NCBI RefSeq assembly: GCF_000166395.1
Contig: NC_014655.1
Location: forward strand, 1,240,001 to 1,304,000
From: Leadbetterella byssophila DSM 17132
GTDB taxonomy: Bacteria > Bacteroidota > Bacteroidia > Cytophagales > Spirosomataceae
DNA: 64,000 bases
Reading direction: 5' to 3'
Within the stretch, counting starts at the first letter, position 1. Every line of letters starts with the position of its first letter. The position numbers and the translations under genes were made by a program. Below the pieces are notes generated by a model, which was not told where the DNA came from, did not search any database, and saw only the letters and a program-made list of their open reading frames with translations. Of this stretch, positions 52,490 to 61,316 are shown in pieces.

Positions 52490-53320
52490 TGCCAATGCGG
52501 TATAGGGTATCCACTGGTCGAACTTCTTCTCTAATTCAACTGCCCCTTGATGATCATCTGACAGAGCAGAAAAATAGACAAAGCCATCCATTTCCTTTAA
52601 ATCCATACGAACAGCGTGGCTAAAACCACAGCTTGAGCCTGTATGCAGCAAATGCCCCTCTGGAGTAACAAACCATCCTAAAGAGTAAGATAAGCCTCCT
52701 TCTGCGGGTGTTTGAATGGGAGAAGGCTGTACTGAAAATAGCCATCGAAGATATTCCTCCATATTCATATACAATCCACCATCACCCTGAGTGGCAGAAG
52801 TGGGCGACTGATCCCTTTCTACTATCTTTTCACCTTCCTTTGCACGGCCCAAAACACGATTTTCAATCTGCACGCCGACACGGTAAAAACGGGCACCACT
52901 TATTCCTAAGGGCGAAAAGATATGCTCCTGCATATAGCTTTCAAAACCTCCCTGCTGCTCCATAATCTCCCTCAAGACGCAATAACCTCCATTGTTATAA
53001 CGAAACCCTTGTCCGGATAAAAAGAACCGCTCCGAAGCATGGTCTTTCAAGATCTCCACTACTCCTTTATCTACTATCTGTTCCGTTGAAGTCCAGAAAT
53101 CTTCATAATCTGGCAATCCGGAGGTATGCAGTATACAGTCTCTAATGGTAATCCCTGAAGGAAATCCATCAAAGAATTTTGAAATATCTACATCTATATC
53201 CCATTTGATTATTCCGGCGGCGGTAAACTGCTTACTTAAAGATGCAAGTCGGTAGCGATTTACAAATGAGCCCTCTTTCTCGATCAGCTTTCCTTTAGAA
53301 ATCAAAGCGTAGGTTCTCAT
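52472..53320 (-). CDS. Short serine hydrolase (beta-lactamase fold), no signal peptide
   Basis: This 282-residue beta-lactamase/transpeptidase-like hydrolase has SxxK motif SLSK at 27-30 (RLASLSKQFTAAGII) and Tyr-x-Asn in FRYNNGGY. The third motif is likely HTGSSCGF. The protein starts only 26 residues before the catalytic Ser and lacks the usual signal peptide, so it appears cytoplasmic. An exported N-terminus may have been lost. It overlaps the upstream TauE gene by 4 bases as the last gene of the tex-tauE-hydrolase operon. Confidence 0.82.
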   Translation of the reverse strand: MRTYALISKGKLIEKEGSFVNRYRLASLSKQFTAAGIIKWDIDVDISKFFDGFPSGITIRDCILHTSGLPDYEDFWTSTEQIVDKGVVEILKDHASERFFLSGQGFRYNNGGYCVLREIMEQQGGFESYMQEHIFSPLGISGARFYRVGVQIENRVLGRAKEGEKIVERDQSPTSATQGDGGLYMNMEEYLRWLFSVQPSPIQTPAEGGLSYSLGWFVTPEGHLLHTGSSCGFSHAVRMDLKEMDGFVYFSALSDDHQGAVELEKKFDQWIPYTALALSLTR

Positions 53321-54066
53321 CTCAACATCAGGAATAAGGAAGATATCACCACTAGGGCTAGAATTAATTGCCTGTATTCTTTTTCTGGTAGGATCTTCAA
53401 AAGTTTAATCCCTAAAAAACCACCCAATAGGATAAAAGGTAATCCCATGATATTCAGCCAAATCCCCTCCCAGGTTAGGTTCTTCCAAACCAGAGCTTGA
53501 AGGGGGATCTTAGTAAAGTTTAGAATCATAATGAACCAGGCAGAAGTTGCCGTGAAGGTAACCTTATCCAGTTTTTTAGATAACATATATACGGACAATG
53601 CCGGTCCTGCAGCATTTCCTACCATGGTTGAAAATCCCATGATCAAACCAAATAAGGGTGAATACCAGGGATGTTCCACGGTCTGACGAAATCTATCACT
53701 TCTTTCAGTCAGCACCATAATGACAACTCCTAGAAGCAAACATACGCTGATCATGACCTTGAATACCTTATCGTTTACGTAATTGCCGGATATCAAACCT
53801 ATCCCTAAGCCTAATAAAGCCATAGGTAATAGTTTTTTGACTTCCGACCACAAAAAGGCTTTTCGATAATAAATTACTGCAATTGTATCCGCAAAGCACA
53901 GCAGTATTAGTACTATACCGGTAGAATATTTAGCTCCGAATATCCAAGCGAAAATGGGGACAGTCAGAGTCCCTATATTCATTATTCCGGTTTTTGACAT
54001 GCCTATTAGCATGGCACAAAGGAAATACAATGCCCATGCAGAAGGAGACTGTAACAACTCCTCCAT
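53317..54066 (-). CDS. TauE/SafE-family membrane exporter
   Basis: This 249-residue protein has about eight hydrophobic spans and the two-repeat TauE/SafE pattern: CAMLIGMSKTGIMNIGTLTV in the first half and FSTMVGNAAGPALSVYML in the second. Members export sulfite, sulfoacetate or related anions. It begins one base after tex and overlaps the hydrolase gene by 4 bases. The substrate is unknown, and no sulfur genes are adjacent. Confidence 0.88.
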   Translation of the reverse strand: MEELLQSPSAWALYFLCAMLIGMSKTGIMNIGTLTVPIFAWIFGAKYSTGIVLILLCFADTIAVIYYRKAFLWSEVKKLLPMALLGLGIGLISGNYVNDKVFKVMISVCLLLGVVIMVLTERSDRFRQTVEHPWYSPLFGLIMGFSTMVGNAAGPALSVYMLSKKLDKVTFTATSAWFIMILNFTKIPLQALVWKNLTWEGIWLNIMGLPFILLGGFLGIKLLKILPEKEYRQLILALVVISSLFLMLR

Positions 54067-54067
54067 G

Positions 54068-56188
54068 CTAAGCTTCTTTTAAGCTTAAACTGATCCTCTT
54101 TCTAGGAACATCAACTTCTAAAACCTTTGCCTTCACTTTTTGATGCACTTTAACCACTTCATTTGGATCCTTTACAAATCTATTAGCCAAATGCGATACA
54201 TGTACCAGTCCATCCTGATGTACACCCACATCCACAAAACATCCAAAGGCAGTGATATTCGTAACCACTCCCGGCAATATCATTCCTACTTTTAAGTCTT
54301 CTATGCTATTCACATCAGCAAATTCAAAGGCTTCAAAAGCTTCACGAGGATCTCTACCCGGCTTCTTAATCTCTTCCATAATGTCTCTCAAGGTAGGAAG
54401 ACCTATTTTATCTGTAACGTAGGCCTTTATATCCACCTTTTCCTGCAATTCCTTAGAAGCAATGAAAGATTTGAGATCCACTTTTAAATCTTTGGCCATT
54501 TTTTCTACCAAATGATAGGATTCCGGATGTACTGCGGTGTTATCCAAAGGGTGTTCCGCTCCGTGTATCCTTAAAAAACCGGCAGCTTGCTCAAACACTT
54601 TTTCTCCTAATCGTGGAACTTTCTTGAGGTCCTTTCTAGACTTGAACTTCCCATTAGAAGCCCTAAACTCTACTATATTATGAGCTATGGATGGTCCAAT
54701 TCCCGACACATAACTTAATAGATGTTTACTTGCGGTATTGAGCTCTACTCCCACTAAGTTTACACAAGATTCGACTACGGCGTCTAGGGATTCTTTTAGC
54801 TCCTTTTGGTTAACGTCATGCTGGTATTGTCCCACGCCTATGGATTTTGGATCTATTTTTACTAATTCAGCCAATGGATCCATTAAGCGTCTTCCAATAG
54901 AAACTGCACCTCTAACCGTTAAATCCTTTTCTGGAAACTCCTCTCTAGCCACTTCTGAGGCAGAGTAAATAGAGGCCCCTTGCTCAGAAACCATAATAAC
55001 CTTCTGGGGAAGCTGTTTTCTTTTTAAAAGATCTTTGACAAACTGCTCAGTTTCCCTCCCCGCAGTACCATTACCTATGGCTATTACTTCTGTCTTATGC
55101 TTTTCCCACAGATGAAGAAGTTTAGCTTCAGCTTCTTGCGCTTTAAATGTAGGATATATCACATCATCCGCCATGAGATTCCCCTGTGCATCTAAAATAA
55201 CCACTTTACAGCCTGTTCGGAAGCCAGGATCTATACCCATCGTACGCTTTTGCCCCATAGGAGCAGCTAATAGCAATTGCCTAAGGTTAGTAGTAAATAT
55301 CTCAATGGCAGCCTTATCTGCTTTTTCTTTGAGCGCATTATCAAATTCCTTTTCTAAACTAGGCATCATCAACCTTTTAAGGGCATCTGTAAGTGCTAAA
55401 TTTACCTGTTCTTTTGCCTCAGGAAGGCCTTTAAGAAGGAGTCTTTGCAATTGGTTTTCAGCATCTTCTTTTTCAATCTCTAAACCTACTTTTAATATGC
55501 CTTCTTCCTCTCCCCTCTTTATGGCAAGATATCTGTGAGATGGAATCCTTTTGGCTTCCTCTTCGTAATCAAAATAGTCTTTGAATTTCAAGCCCTCCTC
55601 TTCTTTCCCTTTCTTTACTTTAGAAACCACATATGCCGTCCTCTCGTAGATGCTTCTAACTCTTTTCCTGCACTCCAAATCATCTGCAATCCATTCCGCT
55701 ATGATATCTCTAGCTCCTGCAAGCGCTTCATCCACTGACTTCACCTTGTCATTCAGGTATCTTCCTGCTATAGATTCTAGATTTCTTTCCCTCTGATCAA
55801 AAATTAATTTTGCCAATGGTTCCAGTCCGGCCTCCATGGCTACTGAAGCCCTTGTTTTCTTCTTAGGTTTATACGGAAGGTAAATCTCCTCTAAATCAGC
55901 AAGCAAAAGGGTTTTCTCTAGTTTGTTTCGAAGTTCAGAAGTTAGTTTTCCCTGGGCTTCAATAGATTCAAGGATGGCTGTTCTTCTTTTGTCAGCTTCC
56001 TTCATTTTATCGTTCCACTTCTTGATTTCCAGGATATGGACCTCGTCCAAACTACCTGTAGCTTCTTTTCTATACCGGGCTATAAATGGCACTGTCCCTC
56101 CGGCCTCAAGTAGCTCCACGGTTTTACTTATCTGCTGAATGCTAACATTTAATAATTCAGAAATATATTGTAACTGTGCTGTAGTCAT
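54068..56188 (-). CDS. tex: Transcriptional accessory protein Tex
   Basis: Tex is a conserved RNA-binding protein linked to transcription elongation. Domain order is an N-terminal helical Tex region (1-200), a YqgF-like RNase H fold around GIDPGFRTGCKVVILDAQG (about 320-420), a double helix-hairpin-helix (LLSYVSGIGPSIAHNIVEFR), and a C-terminal S1 domain (about 630-706; GVVTNITAFGCFVDVGVHQD). Length 706 is normal. It is the first gene of a three-gene operon on this strand. Confidence 0.95.
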   Translation of the reverse strand: MTTAQLQYISELLNVSIQQISKTVELLEAGGTVPFIARYRKEATGSLDEVHILEIKKWNDKMKEADKRRTAILESIEAQGKLTSELRNKLEKTLLLADLEEIYLPYKPKKKTRASVAMEAGLEPLAKLIFDQRERNLESIAGRYLNDKVKSVDEALAGARDIIAEWIADDLECRKRVRSIYERTAYVVSKVKKGKEEEGLKFKDYFDYEEEAKRIPSHRYLAIKRGEEEGILKVGLEIEKEDAENQLQRLLLKGLPEAKEQVNLALTDALKRLMMPSLEKEFDNALKEKADKAAIEIFTTNLRQLLLAAPMGQKRTMGIDPGFRTGCKVVILDAQGNLMADDVIYPTFKAQEAEAKLLHLWEKHKTEVIAIGNGTAGRETEQFVKDLLKRKQLPQKVIMVSEQGASIYSASEVAREEFPEKDLTVRGAVSIGRRLMDPLAELVKIDPKSIGVGQYQHDVNQKELKESLDAVVESCVNLVGVELNTASKHLLSYVSGIGPSIAHNIVEFRASNGKFKSRKDLKKVPRLGEKVFEQAAGFLRIHGAEHPLDNTAVHPESYHLVEKMAKDLKVDLKSFIASKELQEKVDIKAYVTDKIGLPTLRDIMEEIKKPGRDPREAFEAFEFADVNSIEDLKVGMILPGVVTNITAFGCFVDVGVHQDGLVHVSHLANRFVKDPNEVVKVHQKVKAKVLEVDVPRKRISLSLKEA

Positions 56189-56242
56189 TCCAACCTTTTT
56201 CTATTAATTCAAGTCTATAATTTCAGAAACACAAATGTAACT

Positions 56243-56716
56243 ATGAAAAATCTATTCTATGCCTTAATCTTTTTTGCATTTTCGTGTCAATCAGACTCTG
56301 TTTTAGCTCCATTGATTAATGACATTGCGGAAGTTAAGTCAGGGCAATCTTTTGGGATGTGCGTAGGCAAATGCCATAATGAACTGGTAATCTCAGGAGA
56401 AAAAGTCACACTTATCCAGAAAGGAGTTTCAGAGAGAGGGGGCGACCTACAAACTTCGAGTGCAGACGCAAGTGAAAGATTAGATGCCATAAAAAAGATT
56501 TTCAAGAAATTCAAGAAATCAGATTTTCTAAAATTAAATGAAGTCTACGGGTGTCCGGACTGCGCAGACGGAGGTGCAGAATGGTTAAGCCTTAAGTTTA
56601 AGGACGGAAAAGTGAAGAAGGTAAGCTTTGAATATGGTAGCACTTTACCGGGATTTGAAGAAATCATTTCTGCCCTACGCACTGAGCGCTTATCTTTGAT
56701 AGAAAAAAACAGGTAA
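56243..56716 (+). CDS. Lipoprotein with two cysteine pairs
   Basis: This 157-residue lipoprotein has a signal ending in FAFSC (Cys15). The mature part contains GMCVGKC (C40 and C44) and YGCPDC (C104 and C107), which could form two disulfides or bind a metal. The N-terminal strand SFGMCVGKCHNELVISGEKV resembles small uncharacterised Bacteroidota lipoprotein domains of the DUF6438 type, but this match is from memory. It is adjacent to the HI0933-like flavoprotein gene, whose ATG follows its stop directly. Confidence 0.7.
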   Translation: MKNLFYALIFFAFSCQSDSVLAPLINDIAEVKSGQSFGMCVGKCHNELVISGEKVTLIQKGVSERGGDLQTSSADASERLDAIKKIFKKFKKSDFLKLNEVYGCPDCADGGAEWLSLKFKDGKVKKVSFEYGSTLPGFEEIISALRTERLSLIEKNR

Positions 56717-57925
56717 ATGGATATATATGACTTTTTAGTCATAGGGGGTGGTGCTTCAGGCTACTTTGCAGCCATCAATACTAAAGAAAAAGCGCCCCAT
56801 TTGAAGATAGGAATCATAGAGAAGCAGGGCAAGGTTCTCCAGAAGGTAAAGGTTTCAGGTGGGGGAAGATGTAATGTGACCAATGGAGAAACGGACCCCA
56901 AAATTCTCTCTAAAAATTATCCCAGAGGGGCGGATTTTTTGGAAACTGCGTTCCAGACCTTTGGATCTAAGGACACCTATTCCTGGTTTGAAAAAAGAGG
57001 TGTCAAACTAAAAACAGAGAAAGATGGAAGAGTATTTCCCGTTTCTGATTCTTCACAAAGTATAATTGATTGCTTTCTACGTCTTGCAAAAGGCGTAGAT
57101 TTGTTTTTAAAGACTAGGGTGGAAAATCTTGAGAGAGACGGCGAACTCTGGATCATTCATTGTTCTGATGATAGCATCTTTAAAGCTAAGCGACTGCTCA
57201 TTGCCACAGGCAGTGACAGTAGGATATGGTCTGCCCTACACCACTTAAATTTCAAAATAGAACCAGAAGTACCATCACTGTTTACATTTCAAATTCCCGA
57301 GCCTGAATTGCACGAACTTCAGGGTATCAGTTTTCCCAATGCCACAGTAAGGGCAGGCAAAATCCTACAAAATGGACCTCTATTAATAACACATTGGGGG
57401 CTCTCAGGACCTGCTATTTTAAAACTATCCGCTTGGGGGGCATACGCTCTAAAAGAAAAAGATTATCAGTTTGATTTAGAGGTAAATTGGCTCTCTGAGA
57501 AGGATATTAGGAAGGTGGAAGCTGATTTAAAAGCAAAATTTGCTGAAAATCCGAAAAAAAATGTGCGAATGTTGCCTTATGGCACTTTAACCCAAAGATT
57601 TTGGAACTATATTTGTGTAAGGTCAGGTATAGGAGAATTTCAAAAAGGGGCAGAAGCAGGCAAGAAGCAAATTGCCAAGCTATTAGAAAACCTGACAGCG
57701 GCAAAGTACAAAGTAAGCGGGAAGAGTACCTTTAAAGAGGAATTCGTAACTGCTGGAGGGGTTAGTTTGGATGAGATTCATGTAGAAACTTTTGCTTCCA
57801 AGCAGTACCCAAATTTGTATTTTGGTGGTGAAGTCTTAAACATTGATGCTATCACCGGCGGATTTAATTTCCAGGCAGCATGGACGGCAGGTTGGATTAT
57901 TTCTAGTGATGTTTCAAAGAAATAA
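56717..57925 (+). CDS. HI0933-like FAD-dependent oxidoreductase
   Basis: This 402-residue flavoprotein of the HI0933/YhiN family has the N-terminal FAD dinucleotide motif VIGGGASGYFAA (8-19). The conserved KVSGGGRCNVTNGE, the middle helical insertion (WFEKRGVKLKTEKDGRVFP) and the C-terminal GGEVLNIDAITGGFNFQAAW are all family hallmarks. The reaction is not known. It starts immediately after the upstream lipoprotein gene and is followed by a recombinase gene with its own promoter. Confidence 0.93.
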   Translation: MDIYDFLVIGGGASGYFAAINTKEKAPHLKIGIIEKQGKVLQKVKVSGGGRCNVTNGETDPKILSKNYPRGADFLETAFQTFGSKDTYSWFEKRGVKLKTEKDGRVFPVSDSSQSIIDCFLRLAKGVDLFLKTRVENLERDGELWIIHCSDDSIFKAKRLLIATGSDSRIWSALHHLNFKIEPEVPSLFTFQIPEPELHELQGISFPNATVRAGKILQNGPLLITHWGLSGPAILKLSAWGAYALKEKDYQFDLEVNWLSEKDIRKVEADLKAKFAENPKKNVRMLPYGTLTQRFWNYICVRSGIGEFQKGAEAGKKQIAKLLENLTAAKYKVSGKSTFKEEFVTAGGVSLDEIHVETFASKQYPNLYFGGEVLNIDAITGGFNFQAAWTAGWIISSDVSKK

Positions 57926-57960
57926 CCACTAAAATATGCTACATTATCAATGGAAACTTC

Positions 57961-57968
57961 TAATTTTG
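57961..57968 (+). promoter_or_regulatory. -7 element of the tyrosine recombinase gene
   Basis: TAATTTTG matches TAnnTTTG and lies 26 bases before the GTG start at 57995. There is no nearby ATG. Confidence 0.5.
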
Positions 57969-57994
57969 AATACTTACTTATAACCATTTAGACT

Positions 57995-58822
57995 GTGACC
58001 CATTTAATAGAAAGATTTACCGAACTTTTAAAAAAAGGTAAATACAATTCTGCGACCATAGCTGCGTATAGAAATGCTATTTTCGTTTTCTACAATAATT
58101 TCCGGGATTATCCTCAAAATAAATTCACTGATGAATTGATTTCGGAATACATCCTTAACCTTAGCAAGAAAACTAACCCTCAGGTAGCTGCGCAGACCGG
58201 AAAAGCCATTATCCTATTCTTTGACAAGATCTATAACCGCAAGCTAAACATCAAAGCCACCGGTAAGATCAAAGAAGAGCAGACCATTGAGATCCTGAGC
58301 AAATCTGAGCTGCAAACCTTGTTCAGCAGCATTAAAAACCTGAAACATAAATTGCTCCTGATCATGATCTATAATAATGGTCTCAAAGTCAATGAAGCCA
58401 TTAACTTGAAGGTAGGTGACATAGACACAGAAAATAATACCATAAAGATTGATGCAGACCAGCCAAAGAAAAGTCGCCTACTGCGCCTTAGCCCCGCTTT
58501 AAACGGACTGATAGAAGAATACAAACAAAAATATAAGCCCTCCGATGTGTTCTTCCCCGGTTCTGGTGGTATAGGACATTATTCAGCCAGGAATATACAG
58601 TTGGTTTTTCAAAAAGCTTTGAAGGAGGCAAAAATAGAAAAAGCGGCCAAACTGACCACTTTAAGACATAGTTTTGCTGTGCATTCTCTGGAAAATGGTA
58701 TCTCCATCAATCATTTGCAAAAGATCTTAGGACATAGTAATATTCAAACTACTTCCTTTTATGCCACATTTGCAAAGATTGAGTTACAAAACATCAGGTC
58801 TCCTTACGAAGATTTGATATAG
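57995..58822 (+). CDS. Tyrosine recombinase-like protein with changed catalytic residues
   Basis: This 275-residue XerC/D-like protein has a SAM-like N-terminal DNA-binding part (1-90) and a recombinase catalytic domain (100-270). The first catalytic Arg of the family appears as Lys131 (GLKVNEAI in place of GLRxxE). The His of the H-x-x-R motif appears as Thr221 (TTLRHSFAVH, Arg224 kept). The LGHS His247 and nucleophile Tyr256 (SFYATF) remain, and a Lys is available at 158-159. It may be slow, inactive or work on a special site. Its 3' end overlaps the convergent pirin gene by 29 bases. No mobile element or att repeat was seen around it. Confidence 0.82.
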   Translation: MTHLIERFTELLKKGKYNSATIAAYRNAIFVFYNNFRDYPQNKFTDELISEYILNLSKKTNPQVAAQTGKAIILFFDKIYNRKLNIKATGKIKEEQTIEILSKSELQTLFSSIKNLKHKLLLIMIYNNGLKVNEAINLKVGDIDTENNTIKIDADQPKKSRLLRLSPALNGLIEEYKQKYKPSDVFFPGSGGIGHYSARNIQLVFQKALKEAKIEKAAKLTTLRHSFAVHSLENGISINHLQKILGHSNIQTTSFYATFAKIELQNIRSPYEDLI

Positions 58823-59684
58823 GAAGTGGCACTCTCTCTGTTTCACCGGGAACGGGAGGGAATTCATTCTTTTGCCACTTTTCCTTTGCCCTTTCTATCT
58901 TTTCTTTAGAAGAACTAAGAAAATTCCAGAAATAAAATCGTTCTTCCGGAAAAGGCTCTCCCCCGAAAATGTAAACTGTACTACCTGCTTTCATTTGGAA
59001 AGTGCATAAGGTTGCATCGTTTGCCACTAATATATGCTTTGGGTGGTATACATATTCCCCGGAGCGAACTTCACCTTCTAATATATAAAGCGCACTCTCT
59101 CCAAATAGTTGAGAGCCTATTTCTATATCTGCATCCCTCTCTGCTTTGACTTCTATGAGATACAAAGGACTGTATACAGGAACTCCGGATCTCTTACCCA
59201 TGACTTCACCAGCCACTAACCTATATTTTACCCCCTGCTCTTCCCAAGCAGGTAGTTCATCTGCATCAATATGATGGAAGGAAGGCTCCATGTCCTCTAA
59301 ATCTTTAGGCAAAGCCACCCAAATCTGTAAGCCGTGCAGTACTTTCTCAGAAGACCTCAAGTACGGAGGAGTTCGTTCAGAATGCACTACTCCCCTACCT
59401 GCAGTCATCCAGTTAACAGCTCCCGGTTTGATTTCCACTTCTGTCCCTAAACTATCTTTGTGTAGAACAACACCTTCAAAAAGATAAGTCAAAGTGGATA
59501 AGCCAATATGAGGATGGGGAGGAACATCCAGATTTTGATAATCCTTCAGATACGCAGGACCCATATGATCTATGAATGCAAAGGGCCCTACCATCCTTTT
59601 TTGACGAAAGGGCAGCAGACGACCAACTTTGAAGTTGCCTATATCTGCTGCCCTCTCTTCTATTATTAAACTTACATTAGACAT
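58794..59684 (-). CDS. Pirin-family bicupin protein
   Basis: This 296-residue protein has two cupin domains. The metal-binding first cupin shows PPHPHIGLSTLTYLFEGVV with the His pair, then GVVHSERTPP. Pirins bind Fe or act as quercetin 2,3-dioxygenases, but cellular roles differ. It starts on the minus strand 42 bases before the CoA-transferase stop, so it could be in the same unit. The C-terminus (LPISNLRKE) overlaps the recombinase gene on the other strand. Confidence 0.9.
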   Translation of the reverse strand: MSNVSLIIEERAADIGNFKVGRLLPFRQKRMVGPFAFIDHMGPAYLKDYQNLDVPPHPHIGLSTLTYLFEGVVLHKDSLGTEVEIKPGAVNWMTAGRGVVHSERTPPYLRSSEKVLHGLQIWVALPKDLEDMEPSFHHIDADELPAWEEQGVKYRLVAGEVMGKRSGVPVYSPLYLIEVKAERDADIEIGSQLFGESALYILEGEVRSGEYVYHPKHILVANDATLCTFQMKAGSTVYIFGGEPFPEERFYFWNFLSSSKEKIERAKEKWQKNEFPPVPGETERVPLPISNLRKET

Positions 59685-59726
59685 ACCATGTGCGAAATTT
59701 TAGACAATTTGCAAAGAAAGATGCAA

Positions 59727-61220
59727 TTAGTCTAACTTCATGGTGCCTTTATTTTTCAGATTCAGATGCCAACTGAACGCCTCTTCCAATAAGTGCGGAG
59801 TATGACCACCTCTTTCCTTGGCACGATCAAAATAGGATTGTAATTGTTCCCGATAGTCAGGATGAACACAATTATTAATAATCACCTGTGCCCTTTCTCG
59901 TGGAGCCAAACCGCGTAAATCAGCCAATCCTATGTCTGTAACAATGATATCTACATCATGCTCCGTGTGATCCACATGAGACACCATAGGTAGAATATGA
60001 GATATGCTGTTATTCTTAGATGCCGCTTGAGTAACAAAGATGCTTAAATAAGCATTTCTGGCAAAGTCACCTGAACCTCCTATGCCGTTCATTATATTAG
60101 TACCGCTAATATGAGTAGAGTTCACATTGCCGTAAATATCCACTTCAATAGCCGTATTGATAGCGATAATACCCAACCTACGTATCAGTCCTGGTGTATT
60201 CGATATATTCTGAGGTCGAAGTACAATCTTATCTCTGTAGTTCTGCAGATTCTCAAATATACGTTTATAACATGCTTCAGAAACCGTGATGGATGAAGCA
60301 GACGCCACGGACAGCTTACCCGCATCAATCAGATCAAAAGTACTGTCTTGCAATACCTCAGAAAACATGGTAAGATCATAGAAATTACTATGCTTGAAGC
60401 CAGAAAGAACGGCATTTGCCACTTTTCCGATTCCCGCCTGTATAGGTAGCAATCTTTCTGTCAAGTGACCTAGTTTTACTTCATTTTCAAAGAAGTTTAG
60501 GATGTGCTTCGCAATGGCAGTAGTCTTCTCGTCCGGTTCGGCTATATCCGCAGGACTATCTTTTATGTCTGTAAAAACTATAGCTACAATCTTGGAAGGA
60601 TCACAAGGTATGGTTCTTCTCCCTATCTTATTTTCTGCAGCAACTATTGGAATAACATTTCTATGGGGATAATCTTCTGCCTGATATATATCATGAATAC
60701 CAAAAATACTAGTAGGTACGGCTGTATTGATTTCGATAATCAATTTCTTCGCCAGTGCGGCAAAAGTCGCAGAATTTCCTACTGAGGTGGTAGGTATCAA
60801 ACTTCCGTCTCTTTCAATCCCGGCAGCTTCAATGACGGCAATATCTACGGATGGTAGGTTTTTGTTGTGCAGTAATTCGGCCGCCTCACTAAGGTGCTGA
60901 TCAATGAACAAAACCTCTCCCTCATTGATTTTTTGGCGAAGAACCCTGTCTACTTGGAAAGGCATTCTTTTCTTGAGCGCTCCGGCACTGGCTAACTTCC
61001 CATCTGTATCATGACCTAAAGAAGCACCGGTCATCAAGGTTATTTTTATACTTTCCTCTTTTGCACGGTCTGCAAGTGCAGGTAAAACGGCTTTACTATC
61101 TCCGGCTTTTGTAAAACCACTGGCTCCCACCACCATTTGGTCCTGAATAAAAGCTGCTGCTGATTTGGCATCCATCACTTTAGACAGCAGTTCAGGAACT
61201 TTAATTCTATCTGTCGGCAT
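59727..61220 (-). CDS. Acetyl-CoA hydrolase/succinyl-CoA:acetate CoA transferase family protein
   Basis: This 497-residue class I CoA transferase-type enzyme has two Rossmann-like halves. The first half contains GASGFTKAGDSKAVLPAL, and the second has the conserved glycine-rich stretch NGIGGSGDFARNAYLSIFV near residue 385, typical of the family. A Glu for the acyl-enzyme is likely in the middle of the chain. Members move CoA between acetate, succinate and others. It lies downstream of the feoAB genes with a 96-base gap that contains a promoter and palindrome. Confidence 0.88.
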   Translation of the reverse strand: MPTDRIKVPELLSKVMDAKSAAAFIQDQMVVGASGFTKAGDSKAVLPALADRAKEESIKITLMTGASLGHDTDGKLASAGALKKRMPFQVDRVLRQKINEGEVLFIDQHLSEAAELLHNKNLPSVDIAVIEAAGIERDGSLIPTTSVGNSATFAALAKKLIIEINTAVPTSIFGIHDIYQAEDYPHRNVIPIVAAENKIGRRTIPCDPSKIVAIVFTDIKDSPADIAEPDEKTTAIAKHILNFFENEVKLGHLTERLLPIQAGIGKVANAVLSGFKHSNFYDLTMFSEVLQDSTFDLIDAGKLSVASASSITVSEACYKRIFENLQNYRDKIVLRPQNISNTPGLIRRLGIIAINTAIEVDIYGNVNSTHISGTNIMNGIGGSGDFARNAYLSIFVTQAASKNNSISHILPMVSHVDHTEHDVDIIVTDIGLADLRGLAPRERAQVIINNCVHPDYREQLQSYFDRAKERGGHTPHLLEEAFSWHLNLKNKGTMKLD

Positions 61221-61295
61221 ATCCTAACTTTTGAAAGCTGCAAATTTCGAGGGCTTTACCCTACGTATAGTATGACTTTCCTCAAACCAAAAGTC

Positions 61296-61307
61296 TGAGA
61301 ATTCTCA
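61296..61307. repeat. Perfect palindrome at the CoA-transferase start site
   Basis: TGAGAATTCTCA is a perfect 12-base palindrome. It lies directly downstream of the -7 element at 61308-61315 on the minus strand, so it would cover the transcription start. A second dyad, GACTTT/AAAGTC (61274-61279 and 61290-61295), adjoins it. Confidence 0.45.
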
Positions 61308-61315
61308 CAAATGTA
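61308..61315 (-). promoter_or_regulatory. -7 element of the CoA-transferase gene
   Basis: On the minus strand this reads TACATTTG, an exact TAnnTTTG match. A TTG lies 14 bases upstream at 61330-61332, a little close. The leader would be about 80 bases. Confidence 0.5.
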
Positions 61316-61316
61316 A

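Noticed and set aside
57995-58822. Integrative element around the tyrosine recombinase
   Set aside because: No att-like direct repeats, no tRNA, no mobility or cargo genes, and neighbours are ordinary metabolic genes.
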